Positions 50,724-59,300 of a stretch of 64,000 nucleotides of DNA are shown here, piece after piece. The stretch is from Methanobrevibacter ruminantium M1 (GTDB lineage: Archaea > Methanobacteriota > Methanobacteria > Methanobacteriales > Methanobacteriaceae), in assembly GCF_000024185.1 (NCBI RefSeq), contig NC_013790.1:2231001-2295000 (forward strand), read 5' to 3'. Under the pieces are notes generated by a model that made no database searches, had not been told where the DNA came from, and was given only the letters and a program-made list of their open reading frames with translations. Every line of letters starts with the position of its first letter. The stretch's first letter is position 1. The translations under genes were made by a program, and so were the position numbers.

Positions 50724-52127
50724 TCAACTTAAATTAGTCCCAACAGCTCTATACTCCATCCACTTGCCGCTAAAGTATCTGTAAACATAGAATGCAGCCC
50801 TAACATACCAATCTATAAACATTGCAATCCATGTTCCAAATACACCAACTCCCATAAAGTCTGCAATCACATATGACAAGGCTATCCTGCAGATAAACAT
50901 TACAGACAAACTTACCGCCATCGGCCATTTCGCATCTCCAGCACCTCTGAATGTGGTAGGAAGAGTAAATGCTATCGGCCAAATTAGAACTGCAAAGATT
51001 CCATGCCAAACTACCATCTGATAGGTCAAGGCACTTGCAGCAGGAGATAGATTATATATCTGCAGTATATATGGAAGAAGAGCAAATATAAGCAGATTGA
51101 TTGCCAAATGAGATAAAAAGGTTATTATAAGTATCTTCTTATTATAGAACTTGGCCTGCTCATAGTCATTATGACCAACACAGCGTGAAATGACGGCAGT
51201 CAGCCCAAGGTTTATTGCAAATCCTGGAAGAACTGAAAATATCCCAATTGCATATCCTACAGAGTTTGCAGCAATGGCTATTGTTCCGAATGTAGATACA
51301 AGGCTTAAGATAAGAATCCTTCCAAGCTGGAACACGCCGTTTTCAACCCCATAAGGAATTCCCACATTCAAGACCTTTCGAAGCAAGACCCAGTCAAACT
51401 TATGCCTAAGTGTCTTTCTGATATGTATTTCATACCTTTCCTGAAGGACAAAGTAGATCATTATGACTGCAGCCAATGCTCTTGCAAGAACAGTTGGAAT
51501 GGCAACCCCTTCAACCCCAAATCCAAAGACAAATAGGAGTATGGCATTTCCAATGACATTTAAAATGTCACAGACAAACATTATCTGCATAGGAAGGTTT
51601 GCCTTGTTCATTGTACGAAATATTGCTGCTCCAGAGTTGTAGATGGCAATGAATGGAATTGAAATAGCCATATAGCTTAGATAAATGCTTGAAGTGTTAA
51701 AGACATCCGGCTCTATCTGACCAAAGAAGAGATTGATTAAAAATGGCCTGAAGATCAAGACAAGAACAGCCATTATTACTGCAAGAATGGTTGTAAACCA
51801 AACCAGCTGGTTTGAAGCGTCACATGCCTTCTCTGGCTCATCGTTTCCAAGGTACTGGCCAGCAATAACAGCTCCCCCTGTAGCAAGAGCCGAAAAGCTA
51901 AATATAAGCAGCTGAACTAAAAAGTCAACTAAGGACACCCCTGAAATCGCTACCTCCCCAAGGGAGGCAACCATCATTGAGTCGGCAAGACCTACGCAAA
52001 ATTCTAAGGCTTGTTCAACAAGCAGAGGAAGAAATAAGGCAAAGAGTGCCTTATTTGAGAAGAAATATCCTCTTTCATTAACTGTCCTATCGCTTAGAAT
52101 ATCTATAAAACTTCTAAAAACATTCAT
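50724..52127 (-). CDS. MATE-family efflux protein (third)
   Basis: 467 residues and about 12 membrane segments. 'EFCVGLADSMMVASLGEVAI' is the MATE entry motif. A distinct N-terminus, MNVFRSFIDILSDRTVNERG, precedes it, so it belongs to a subgroup different from the pumps at 13550 and 33693. No Shine-Dalgarno precedes ATG 52127. The start region is repeated twice more upstream in a 50-bp tandem repeat. A TATA-like TTTATAAG 20-25 nt before the outermost copy suggests that the ancestral gene was leaderless. Confidence 0.87.
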   Translation of the reverse strand: MNVFRSFIDILSDRTVNERGYFFSNKALFALFLPLLVEQALEFCVGLADSMMVASLGEVAISGVSLVDFLVQLLIFSFSALATGGAVIAGQYLGNDEPEKACDASNQLVWFTTILAVIMAVLVLIFRPFLINLFFGQIEPDVFNTSSIYLSYMAISIPFIAIYNSGAAIFRTMNKANLPMQIMFVCDILNVIGNAILLFVFGFGVEGVAIPTVLARALAAVIMIYFVLQERYEIHIRKTLRHKFDWVLLRKVLNVGIPYGVENGVFQLGRILILSLVSTFGTIAIAANSVGYAIGIFSVLPGFAINLGLTAVISRCVGHNDYEQAKFYNKKILIITFLSHLAINLLIFALLPYILQIYNLSPAASALTYQMVVWHGIFAVLIWPIAFTLPTTFRGAGDAKWPMAVSLSVMFICRIALSYVIADFMGVGVFGTWIAMFIDWYVRAAFYVYRYFSGKWMEYRAVGTNLS

Positions 52128-52228
52128 AACAATTCAATTCTCAATTAAAATATCTTAAAACTTCTAAAAACATTCATAACAATTCAATTCTCAATTAAAA
52201 TATCTTAAAACTTCTAAAAACATTCATA
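52100..52228 (-). repeat. 50-bp tandem triplication of the MATE start region
   Basis: ATG-AATGTTTTTAGAAGTTTTA occurs with start codons at 52127 (gene), 52177 and 52227, exactly 50 bp apart. Each upstream copy encodes MNVFRSFKIF and then a stop, i.e. two 10-codon upstream ORFs that mimic the true N-terminus. Confidence 0.85.
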
Positions 52229-52523
52229 AAAATATAACATACGGCTTATAAATTGAACTATCAAATTTTAGTAAATATATTTTTTATTTTTCCATTTATT
52301 TATTTATTCATTTGACTTTAAAGAACTAAATCAAACTTAAATTAGACATTCCTTTAGAAATCCATTTATATTGGTGGGGAGAACTATAATTTCACTTTAA
52401 ATAACATGATTAAGTATCCAAGCGAAATTAAATAGAAACTCTTATATAAGTATTCATATAATATAAAAAATATATTTATAAAATAATATATCATAAATAA
52501 TATATCAAATTTGGGATTGGTAT

Positions 52524-54361
52524 GAGTGTTGGCAGAAATTATTTTTTCTTGAATATTTTTCATTTTTCCTAAACTATTTTTTTTAACTCGATGATATGTA
52601 TCTTATTGAATTAATAACAGATTGTAAACTCATATTATTTTCTTTAATAAGATTTAAGAATCTTATTAAGTTATATGAAGCTACAATGGCAAACATCAAT
52701 CCCTGTACTCTTTTTAAACCGGTTATTGGAATAAAATCATAAAGATAAACCCTTTTGAAAGTCCCATTATGTGACTCTACAGTACTAGAACGCAATTTAT
52801 ATTCTTCAATGCCTTTTTCTGAAGATATTATCCGCTCAGTTTTATAAGCAAGCTCATGAACATATCTTGTTATTGATCTATGCCCTGTTTTGAAACATAC
52901 TCCCTTATTTATGCAATTATTGCAAGCATTGAAGTTAGAATAGACTGCTTTTAGCTTGTTTCCTCCTCCTTTTTCCGGGTGTGCCTGATAAATTCCATCA
53001 AGTGTCAATTCCTGTCCTTCAGGACAAATGAAAACATTTTTATATTCATCAAAAACAAAATAACCTATAGCAAAACGATTGTTTGGCTTTTCGCCAGAAT
53101 TCTCTCGATTTTGCTGAGATGTTGGAATTAAGGCAGTTATTCCTAAGTTATCCAAGTAATTTAAGTTTGCAAGCGTTAAATAAATAGTATCTGCGCTAAT
53201 TTTTGTTGGTTTAAGATTTAAATTGCTTATGATTTGATTCATTAAAGCGGGTATTTGATAATGGTCTGTTGGGTTTTGGACTACGTTAACTCCGCAAATC
53301 AACTTAGACTCAGTATCTGTCCCTAATTGAAGATTATATGAAAATTTTGGATAAATCTGTCCTTTATCCTTAATTTTCATCCATCTCGCATCATGATCAT
53401 TCAAACCCAGAGAACTTTGTCCAGAAAAATCCAGCAAACGCCACCATTCAAAAAGAATATCCACTTTTTCTTCGTCTGTTTTCGTTTTATCCTTCAAAAA
53501 TTTCTTCGCTGTTTTTCTAAGCTTTTTAATCTCATTTTTTGTTAATTCCTCAACCATATAATGCTTAATTAATAACCGGATGTCTTTTTCCTTAATTATG
53601 TTAAAGGGAGAGTTATAAGCTTGTTTTATCGTACCGTCAATTGCAATGTACTTAAAATCACTCAAACCCAATTTATATGTTGCAATTAGTGTAAAGCTCA
53701 TTATTAATTGGAATATGCTCATGAAATTCTTGCGATAATCCCTTATTGTCCGGTCGCTTGGTTCGCAGCCATGCGAAATAAAACTGTAGAGAAAATTATA
53801 CTTGGCATTATGAGCCAAGACTACAGAACTCGTTATTTTATTAATGTAGCCATAAAATATCAGTTTTATCATATTCTTAATCTCAAAATGAGGCCTGCCG
53901 ACTTTTGAAGTTTTTCGTTCAATTTCAAAGAAATTAAAACAACAATCGACAATTTCCGAAGCAAGTAGCATCAACTGAAATTCCTCCTCCATTTCACCAA
54001 TCTTTTCATTTATTCCACTTAAAATGTAATGATTCAAAATCATATCAATCAAAAATTCATATAATTATCTGAATAGTTATAAAATTACTTATAAATAATT
54101 ATATATATGTTATTTCTAATATAAATAGATTTTAATAACTTATAGTAAGAATAAAGTAATATTATAAAGTATTTTTAAAAATATAAAAAAATTTCAAAGA
54201 ATTAGTAAAAATCAAAGGAAAATATAAAGAATATAAGAAAACTAAGGAATATCCTTAGAAAAAAATAGATGATTTTTAAATAAAAAAAATTTGAAAAAAA
54301 AATTAAAAAAGTGTAAAAAAAATAGAAATTGTTCAAATGTTAATAATTTTTGCCAACACTC
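52524..54361 (-). mobile_element. IS1182-like insertion sequence, 1838 bp
   Basis: Bounded by 20-bp terminal inverted repeats, GAGTGTTGGCAGAAATTATT (52524-52543) and its inverse (54342-54361), with one mismatch. A single intact transposase gene fills it. No obvious target-site duplication is visible at the outer edges. It lies between the third MATE gene and trm5 and breaks no recognisable gene. Confidence 0.88.
52583..54052 (-). CDS. IS1182-family DDE transposase
   Basis: 489 residues, full length. The N-terminal DNA-binding region has 'MIKLIFYGYINKITSS' and 'CEPSDRTIRDYRKNF', typical of the family. Likely catalytic acidic residues: Asp in IAIDGTIKQA, Asp in ISADTIY, Glu in STVESHNGTFKR. 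A C-x2-C-x4-C set (CNNCINKGVC) lies in the insertion domain. No frameshift, so the element may be active. Confidence 0.9.
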   Translation of the reverse strand: MIDMILNHYILSGINEKIGEMEEEFQLMLLASEIVDCCFNFFEIERKTSKVGRPHFEIKNMIKLIFYGYINKITSSVVLAHNAKYNFLYSFISHGCEPSDRTIRDYRKNFMSIFQLIMSFTLIATYKLGLSDFKYIAIDGTIKQAYNSPFNIIKEKDIRLLIKHYMVEELTKNEIKKLRKTAKKFLKDKTKTDEEKVDILFEWWRLLDFSGQSSLGLNDHDARWMKIKDKGQIYPKFSYNLQLGTDTESKLICGVNVVQNPTDHYQIPALMNQIISNLNLKPTKISADTIYLTLANLNYLDNLGITALIPTSQQNRENSGEKPNNRFAIGYFVFDEYKNVFICPEGQELTLDGIYQAHPEKGGGNKLKAVYSNFNACNNCINKGVCFKTGHRSITRYVHELAYKTERIISSEKGIEEYKLRSSTVESHNGTFKRVYLYDFIPITGLKRVQGLMFAIVASYNLIRFLNLIKENNMSLQSVINSIRYISSS

Positions 54362-54740
54362 TTTAATTTGTTACACGTTCTCTTTTTTAATCTCTTTTTG
54401 TTTATTAAGGAATTTTTAAATTTCTTTCTTTTTTATCTTTCATAATTATTTCATTTATAATCTCTGATGATTATTGGGATGATGGTTTTAATAGTTTTGA
54501 ATGGTAAGGAGGAATTGAGATGAGATAGTATTAAAAAGAATAAAAATTAAATATTTATTCAAAAGAGAAATGAAATGACAAAAACAATTAAGAATACTTG
54601 CCAAAAAAAGAAAAATAAAAAAATCAAAAAATGAAAGAAAAAATCTATCCATTTAAACAAAATAATCCCTAATTAAATTAAACAAACCAACAACAAATAT
54701 AATAATAATTAATCATAAAATCAATTTAATCAAAGATACC
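54362..54740. other. Spacer between the IS and trm5
   Basis: AT-rich. Includes GGTAAGGAGGAATTGAGATGAGATAG near 54505 (Shine-Dalgarno-like, given in part), but the ATG there meets a stop after two codons. No gene seen. Confidence 0.4.
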
Positions 54741-55838
54741 ATGTTAACCATAAAAATTCCAGTGCAAAATATAGAAGCAACAAGACAAATAGTGCTAAAA
54801 CATAAGATTCTTGACTATGACTATAAGATCAAGGTGGAAAACGGCTTTGGCCATATACCGATTAGAGAGGAAACAGAAGACGAAATACTCTCTAAAGTCA
54901 TAGAAGAATGTAAAGAAGAAATAATAAAACAAAATAGCGATTATACTATCGAAGTAGTCGATTTAAACCAAAATGAAGAACTTGAAACTGTCAAAAGATA
55001 TCCAAGAAGCATAACTGAGCTCCTTAAGGACAAGCTAAGCGATGAGGAGATAGAGGAATTAAAGAAATCCTTTGATATAATTGGTGATGTGGTTATTGTA
55101 GAAATTCCAGAGGAGCTTGAAGCACATAAGAAGGAAATTGGAGAGGCCACACTTCAGTTCACAAAACGAAAGACAGTATATATGAAAAGAAGCGCTGTTG
55201 AAGGAATAACAAGAACAAGACAGCTTGAACTGATTGCAGGTGAGGACAATCCTATAACCATCCATAAGGAACATGGAACAAGACTTAAACTAGATGTGAA
55301 GAATGTCTATTTCTCACCAAGACTTGCTACAGAGAGAAAAAGAGTTCAAGAGGAAACAAAAGATGGCGAAGAGATTCTTGATATGTTTGCAGGAATCGGA
55401 CCATTTCCTATTGTTATAGCAAGAGAAAAGAATGTGGATATCACTGCTGTTGACATTAATGAATATGCAATCAAGTATCTCAATGAGAATATTAAGTTAA
55501 ATAAATTGCAGCCTAATGCCCATATCACTGCAATATGTGGAGATACAAGGATAGTTGCAGATAATGAATTGAAGGGACGAAAATTTGATAGGATTATCAT
55601 GAATCTTCCAGGATTAGCGCCGGATTTCTTAGATTTGGCTGTCTCCATGTGTAAGGACGGAGGAGTCATTCATTACTATGAATTCTCAGAGGGTTTTTCA
55701 CAGGGAATTGAAAGGGCCCAGATAGCTTGTGAAAAACAAAATAAGGAAGTTGAGATACTTAATACAAGAAAAGTAAAGTCAACCAGCCCTGGAATGTGGC
55801 ATGTAGTTATTGATTGTAAAGTTAGTGATAAAAAATAG
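54741..55838 (+). CDS. trm5: tRNA (guanine37-N1)-methyltransferase Trm5
   Basis: 365 residues. The N-terminal D1/D2 domains include 'ITRTRQLELIAGEDNPITIH'. The SAM-binding motif is 'EEILDMFAGIGPFPIVIA', then 'DINEYAIKYLNENI' and the catalytic NLP in 'DRIIMNLPGLAPDF'. It methylates N1 of G37 in tRNA to prevent frameshifting. The ATG has only a weak ribosome site (AAAGATACC), so it may be nearly leaderless. Confidence 0.95.
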   Translation: MLTIKIPVQNIEATRQIVLKHKILDYDYKIKVENGFGHIPIREETEDEILSKVIEECKEEIIKQNSDYTIEVVDLNQNEELETVKRYPRSITELLKDKLSDEEIEELKKSFDIIGDVVIVEIPEELEAHKKEIGEATLQFTKRKTVYMKRSAVEGITRTRQLELIAGEDNPITIHKEHGTRLKLDVKNVYFSPRLATERKRVQEETKDGEEILDMFAGIGPFPIVIAREKNVDITAVDINEYAIKYLNENIKLNKLQPNAHITAICGDTRIVADNELKGRKFDRIIMNLPGLAPDFLDLAVSMCKDGGVIHYYEFSEGFSQGIERAQIACEKQNKEVEILNTRKVKSTSPGMWHVVIDCKVSDKK

Positions 55839-55875
55839 CATAAACTCTTTGTAAAAAAAGATTAAAAAATAGAAT

Positions 55876-56022
55876 TTGAATCAATAGCCGCAACTATTGA
55901 CTCTAAACAATAAAAAAGCAATTTAAAAAAGCAATTTTACTAAAACAATTGTAAAAAAAGAATTAATTTAGAAAAGCAATTTTAATAGAAACAATTGTGA
56001 AAAAGAATAAATTTAGAAAAGC
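55876..56022. repeat. Hairpin and duplicated unit between trm5 and mtnA
   Basis: TCAATAG-CCGCAA-CTATTGA (about 55881-55900) can end the trm5 transcript. It is followed by two copies of a 46-bp unit (AAAAGCAATTTTA...ACAATTGT...AATTTAG), the second running into the mtnA stop. Confidence 0.6.
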
Positions 56023-56972
56023 TCTTTAAAGTCTTTTTCTAAATTATTCAAATCGAAAACTCCTTTTTCTGTAATGACCCCTGTTATAAGGTCCTTTGGA
56101 ACTATATCAAATGCAGGGTTAATTACTTCAGTTCCTTCCGGGCAGATTCTTGCTCCTCCATAATAAATGACTTCGTTAGGATCTCTTTCTTCTATTTCTG
56201 TATCAAAGATGCTGATTTCCTTATCAAATGTGCTGATTGGTGCGGCTACATAAAACGGAATGTCAAACCTCTTAGCAGCAAGAGCCACCATAAATGAGCC
56301 TATCTTATTTGCTATTCCATCATGGGCCACCCTGTCTGCCCCTATTACAACCTTATCTATTTTTCCTATTGACATGAGATATCCGCTTGCAACATCTGGA
56401 ATGAGTTTTACAGGAATTCCTTCCTGTTGCATTTCCCAAACGCTTAGGCTTGCTCCCTGTCCTCTTGGACGGGTCTCATCACATATCACTTGAATGTTCT
56501 TTCCCTGATTGAATGCAGAGCGGAAGACTCCAAGGGCAGTTCCATAATCAACGCAGGCAAGTGCTCCTGCATTGCAATGAGTAAGGACAGTGTCTCCGTC
56601 ATCAATAAGCTCTGCGCCATACTCTCCAATTGCAAGGTTTGTGTTAATGTCCTCACGAGCCATCTCTAATGCCTCATCAAGCATGTTTTCGGCTTTCATA
56701 ACCCTATCAACTGCCCACATCAGGTTAACTGCAGTAGGACGTGCATTCTTCATCTCAACTGCAACCTTTTCCATGTCTTCTCCGGCAAGCTGAGCAAGTG
56801 CCATACCAAAGGCAGCAGAGACACCGATTGCAGGGGCTCCACGAACAATCATATCTTTAATTGCTGTAATCACTTGCTTGTAATTGCTGCAGTAGACATA
56901 AGTCAATTCATCTGGCAGTTTGGTTTGATCTATAAGCTTTAATTTATTGTCTTCCCATTCCAATGTTCTCAT
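56013..56972 (-). CDS. mtnA: MtnA-family aldose-phosphate isomerase
   Basis: 319 residues. The catalytic Cys is in VICDETRPRGQGA and the catalytic Asp in IGADRVAHDG; 'RGAPAIGVSAAFGMALAQLA' is near residue 45. The family isomerises S-methyl-5-thioribose-1-phosphate to the ribulose form in methionine salvage. In archaea related proteins act on other ribose-1-phosphates, so the substrate is not certain. No further salvage gene is adjacent. Confidence 0.92.
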   Translation of the reverse strand: MRTLEWEDNKLKLIDQTKLPDELTYVYCSNYKQVITAIKDMIVRGAPAIGVSAAFGMALAQLAGEDMEKVAVEMKNARPTAVNLMWAVDRVMKAENMLDEALEMAREDINTNLAIGEYGAELIDDGDTVLTHCNAGALACVDYGTALGVFRSAFNQGKNIQVICDETRPRGQGASLSVWEMQQEGIPVKLIPDVASGYLMSIGKIDKVVIGADRVAHDGIANKIGSFMVALAAKRFDIPFYVAAPISTFDKEISIFDTEIEERDPNEVIYYGGARICPEGTEVINPAFDIVPKDLITGVITEKGVFDLNNLEKDFKELF

Positions 56973-57169
56973 AATATCACAATAATAGTTTAATAAAAGA
57001 AAATATAATTATAAAATAAATTTTTAAGTTTAATACAATAAGATATTGGTCTTTTTTAAATAAATAACTTATTATAAAAACAATAAGAAGATGAATAGAA
57101 ATAGATAAATGGAATTTTTAAATGATAACATTCTCCAATTAATTAGATTAAAAAAATAGCTAAAAATTT

Positions 57170-57294
57170 AAAAAATGAGCTGTAATATGTGGACAAATTC
57201 CCCAATGACCACATACTTTCCAGCACTTATATAAACGATTTTTAAAAACTTGTTTTGAACTATAAGGTGGCCCCTTACAAGTAAACTTGTAATC
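57170..57294 (-). ncRNA. Candidate small RNA, copy 1 (~125 nt)
   Basis: Minus strand. TATA box CTTTATATAA is at 57313-57322. The expected start is at the 5' hairpin TTACAAG-TTTA-CTTGTAA (57275-57292). A variable segment GGGGCCACCT and a conserved TATAGTTCAAAACAA follow. It ends in a hairpin, ATGTGG...CCACAT (57187-57214), then ACAGCTCA and a T-run (57170-57175). It is homologous to copy 2 at 58044 but with a different segment before the conserved core. Confidence 0.7.
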
Positions 57295-57382
57295 CATATT
57301 ATATAAAAAGCATTATATAAAGATTTTGGATAAAAGAATGAAAATTAAACTAGAAAATGAAAAAATAAGGAAAATTATGATG

Positions 57383-57415
57383 TATTTTTATAAATAGTAA
57401 ACTATACATAAAAAT
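57383..57415 (-). promoter_or_regulatory. 33-bp element upstream of small RNA copy 1
   Basis: This 33-bp sequence is identical to 58261-58293 upstream of copy 2. It contains ATAGT-TT-ACTAT, a short inverted repeat, next to TTTATAAAAA. Perfect identity within otherwise diverged flanks suggests a regulator site or an upstream promoter element. Confidence 0.55.
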
Positions 57416-57512
57416 GGAGAACATCCTCCAATCAATTAGATTAAGAAAAATTAATGAAGAGCATACTCAAGAGAACTAATAAAAACTTCAGCTCATCACA
57501 ATAAGATTTTTT

Positions 57513-57599
57513 CTAAATATAAGGTTGTACTAATGACCCAATAATTATAAAGAGAATACCAATAATGATATAAATGACTCCTTCTATTATCAAAGTCAT
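57513..57599 (-). CDS. 29-residue hydrophobic micropeptide (toxin-like)
   Basis: Begins MTLIIIEGVIYIIIGILFII and ends GSLVQPYI plus stop; 29 residues, one predicted membrane span rich in Ile. Too short for usual gene calling. GGAGGGG (57608-57614) lies 8 nt before the ATG, a perfect Shine-Dalgarno. A TATA box at 57705-57714 predicts an 80-90 nt 5' UTR. That UTR contains 57642-57665, which is complementary to small RNA copy 2. Size and composition resemble type I toxins such as TisB or Ibs, but there is no homology evidence. No in-frame ATG upstream. Confidence 0.6.
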   Translation of the reverse strand: MTLIIEGVIYIIIGILFIIIGSLVQPYI

Positions 57600-57641
57600 A
57601 CTAATTACCCCTCCATTAGAAGAACTTTGAAATGAACAACT

Positions 57642-57665
57642 GGTCGTCTAAGTCAAAACAAAATT
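57642..57665 (-). promoter_or_regulatory. Antisense target in the micropeptide 5' UTR
   Basis: Minus strand reads AATTTTGTTTTGA-CT-TAGACGACC. The reverse complement of small RNA copy 2 (58124-58149) reads the same with one extra A on each side of CT. All 24 target bases can pair, with two 1-nt bulges in the RNA. The site lies 28 bases upstream of the Shine-Dalgarno. Confidence 0.65.
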
Positions 57666-57704
57666 CAGCTATATAAAATTCAACTATTATGCTTCTTTAG
57701 TATT

Positions 57705-57714
57705 TTTTATATAG
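57705..57714 (-). promoter_or_regulatory. TATA box for the micropeptide gene
   Basis: CTATATAAAA on the minus strand. A start about 25 nt downstream (near 57681) would place the antisense target at about nucleotides 17-40 of the transcript. A second candidate, TTTTATATAG near 57670-57679, would start inside the target. Confidence 0.45.
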
Positions 57715-57802
57715 ATAATGAGGAATACTATATTCTAATTAAATAAAGAATATTCTCAATTATAATATGAATAAAATAAGATATATAAATAGTCCTAATG
57801 CG

Positions 57803-57970
57803 AAAAAACACAAAAATGAAAAAATGAAAAAAACAACAGAACACAAAAATGAAAAAACACAAAAATGAAAAAATGAAAAAAACAACAGAACACAAAAATG
57901 AAAAAACACAAAAATGAAAAAATGAAAAAAACAACAGAACACAAAAATGAAAAAACACAAAAATGAAAAA
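57803..57970. repeat. 49-bp minisatellite, 3.4 copies
   Basis: Units at 57803, 57852 and 57901 are identical; a partial fourth begins at 57950. Each contains AACACAAAAATG twice and AACAACAG once. Since 49 is not a multiple of 3, the two Phe/Cys-rich open frames on the minus strand (57728-57960) are by-products of the repeat. Confidence 0.92.
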
Positions 57971-58043
57971 TTAGATAAGTATACTCTAAAAAGAAATGAT
58001 AATAATTGAAAAAGACTAGAAAAGTAAAAAAAGAAAATTATTA

Positions 58044-58170
58044 AAAAAAGAGCTGTTATATGTGGTCACATTCCTCTAATGACCACATATTAATTTCAGC
58101 AATCAAATAGTCAAAAATTTATAATTTTGTTTTGAACTATAGACGACCAAAAACAAGCATAACTTGTAAT
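58044..58170 (-). ncRNA. Candidate small RNA, copy 2 (~127 nt), antisense to the micropeptide UTR
   Basis: Minus strand. TATA box ATTTATATAA is at 58191-58200. The 5' hairpin ACAAG-TTATG-CTTGT (58154-58168) is followed by GGTCGTCTATAGTTCAAAAC and AAAATT (58124-58149), the segment complementary to 57642-57665. The 3' hairpin is an 11-bp perfect stem ATATGTGGTCA/TGACCACATAT (58059-58091), then ACAGCTC and seven T. Shared with copy 1: 5' stem, core, 3' stem and U-run. Confidence 0.72.
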
Positions 58171-58260
58171 TTATAGTATATAAAAAGTATTATATAAATC
58201 TTTGGATAAAAAAAATGAAAATTAAAATAGGAAAATGAAAAATAAGATTAATAATAAGTT

Positions 58261-58293
58261 ATTTTTATAAATAGTAAACTATACATAAAAATA
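58261..58293 (-). promoter_or_regulatory. 33-bp element upstream of small RNA copy 2
   Basis: Identical in all 33 bases to 57383-57415; contains ATAGT-TT-ACTAT. See copy 1. Confidence 0.55.
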
Positions 58294-58409
58294 ATGTTTC
58301 AAAAATAGAGATTGTTAACATAATTAGAAAATAAAAAAAATAAAAAAAGTCCCAATTTTTAAATTATTAAAAACTGAGAACAAAACTGTTTTTAAAAAAT
58401 AAGTAAATC

Positions 58410-59300
58410 CTAGAAGTGAGACTGTGGAGCATTTCCAATATGATGATCCTCATGTTTCTTTCCAGGAATTCCATAAGCGTCTGCTCTGCATTGGGTGCAT
58501 GCCCTAAATACTGGAAGGTACTCTTCAACTTCCCCTCTAGCCTTTTCAATCTCCATGCATCCAGGTCTTGGATAGTCAGCCATCTTATTCAATGGAATAA
58601 GAGGAAGGACATTCACAAGGTCTGCACCGCATTCCTTGACTGTTCTTGCTATCTCTGGAATGTGCTCGTCATTAAGCCCTGGGATGAGAACGATATTTAC
58701 CTTTACAACAACTCCAAGGTCAGTTATCTTTTTAATTCCTTCAAGCTGGTTTTTGGAAAGGATTTCAGCTGCTTCAAGTCCCTTATAGACCTTGCCTTCA
58801 TAGAAAATGAATCCGTTGATTTCCTTTAATATCTCTGGGTCCACTGCATTTACAGTTACTGTAACAGTGTTTACACCTAACTCTGCTATTCTTTCAGCAT
58901 ATTTAGGAAGCAAAAGACCGTTTGTACTCATACATTTGATTAGGTCTGGCTTTACCTTGTTGATCTTTTCAAAGAACTCAAATGTGGCTTCATTAGCCAA
59001 TGAGTCTCCAGGACCTGCAACCCCTACAACAGTGATTGCGCTGTCCTTTGTCACATTCAATACATGTTCCACTGCAGCATCTGCATCCATGATGGATCCT
59101 GCTACACCTGGCCTGTCCTCATCAGTATTGATTGACCTTATGCAGAAATTGCATCCGATATTACATTTAGGTGCGATTGGAACGTGGACCCTTCCAACCT
59201 TATCGTGGAGCTTTTCATTATAGCATGGATGCACTTTTGTAATGTGTGCAAATCTTGCACCTTTATGGTCTCCTCCACAAGTTATGTCTTTTTTAGTCAT
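58410..59300 (-). CDS. nifB: NifB, radical SAM FeS-carbide cluster synthase
   Basis: 296 residues, the short archaeal form without a NifX-like domain. The radical SAM motif is CNIGCNFC near residues 43-50, preceded by 'HPCYNEKLHDKVGRVHVPIA' and followed by 'ITVVGVAGPGDSLANEATFE'. A C-terminal CTQC and 'HEDHH' follow. NifB builds the 8Fe-9S-C NifB-co (L-cluster). No nifH, D or K is in the window; the upstream genes on the same strand are mmp17, mmp15, mmp5, mmp6 and mmp3. GAGGT before the ATG. Confidence 0.94.
   Translation of the reverse strand: MTKKDITCGGDHKGARFAHITKVHPCYNEKLHDKVGRVHVPIAPKCNIGCNFCIRSINTDEDRPGVAGSIMDADAAVEHVLNVTKDSAITVVGVAGPGDSLANEATFEFFEKINKVKPDLIKCMSTNGLLLPKYAERIAELGVNTVTVTVNAVDPEILKEINGFIFYEGKVYKGLEAAEILSKNQLEGIKKITDLGVVVKVNIVLIPGLNDEHIPEIARTVKECGADLVNVLPLIPLNKMADYPRPGCMEIEKARGEVEEYLPVFRACTQCRADAYGIPGKKHEDHHIGNAPQSHF

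Larger units (their letters stand above)
57127..57450. repeat. 31-bp direct repeats flanking the first small RNA copy
   Basis: AACATTCTCCAATTAATTAG then ATTAAAAAAA (57127-57157) is repeated as AACATCCTCCAATCAATTAG then ATTAAGAAAAA (57420-57450). The pair brackets the RNA and its promoter as a 293-bp module, a likely footprint of tandem duplication. Confidence 0.65.

Noticed and set aside
52515-54372. Target-site duplication around the IS
   Set aside because: Flanks (GGTAT and TTTAA) do not match; either none is made or it has decayed.
57341-57434. Short minus-strand ORF MFSIFMYSLLFIK... near small RNA copy 1
   Set aside because: GGAGG directly touches the first ATG and is too far from the second; copy 2 has no such ribosome site and its frame stops early.
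57728-57960. Two overlapping Phe/Cys-rich ORFs on the minus strand
   Set aside because: They are produced by the 49-bp minisatellite, have no ribosome site and shift frame with each unit.
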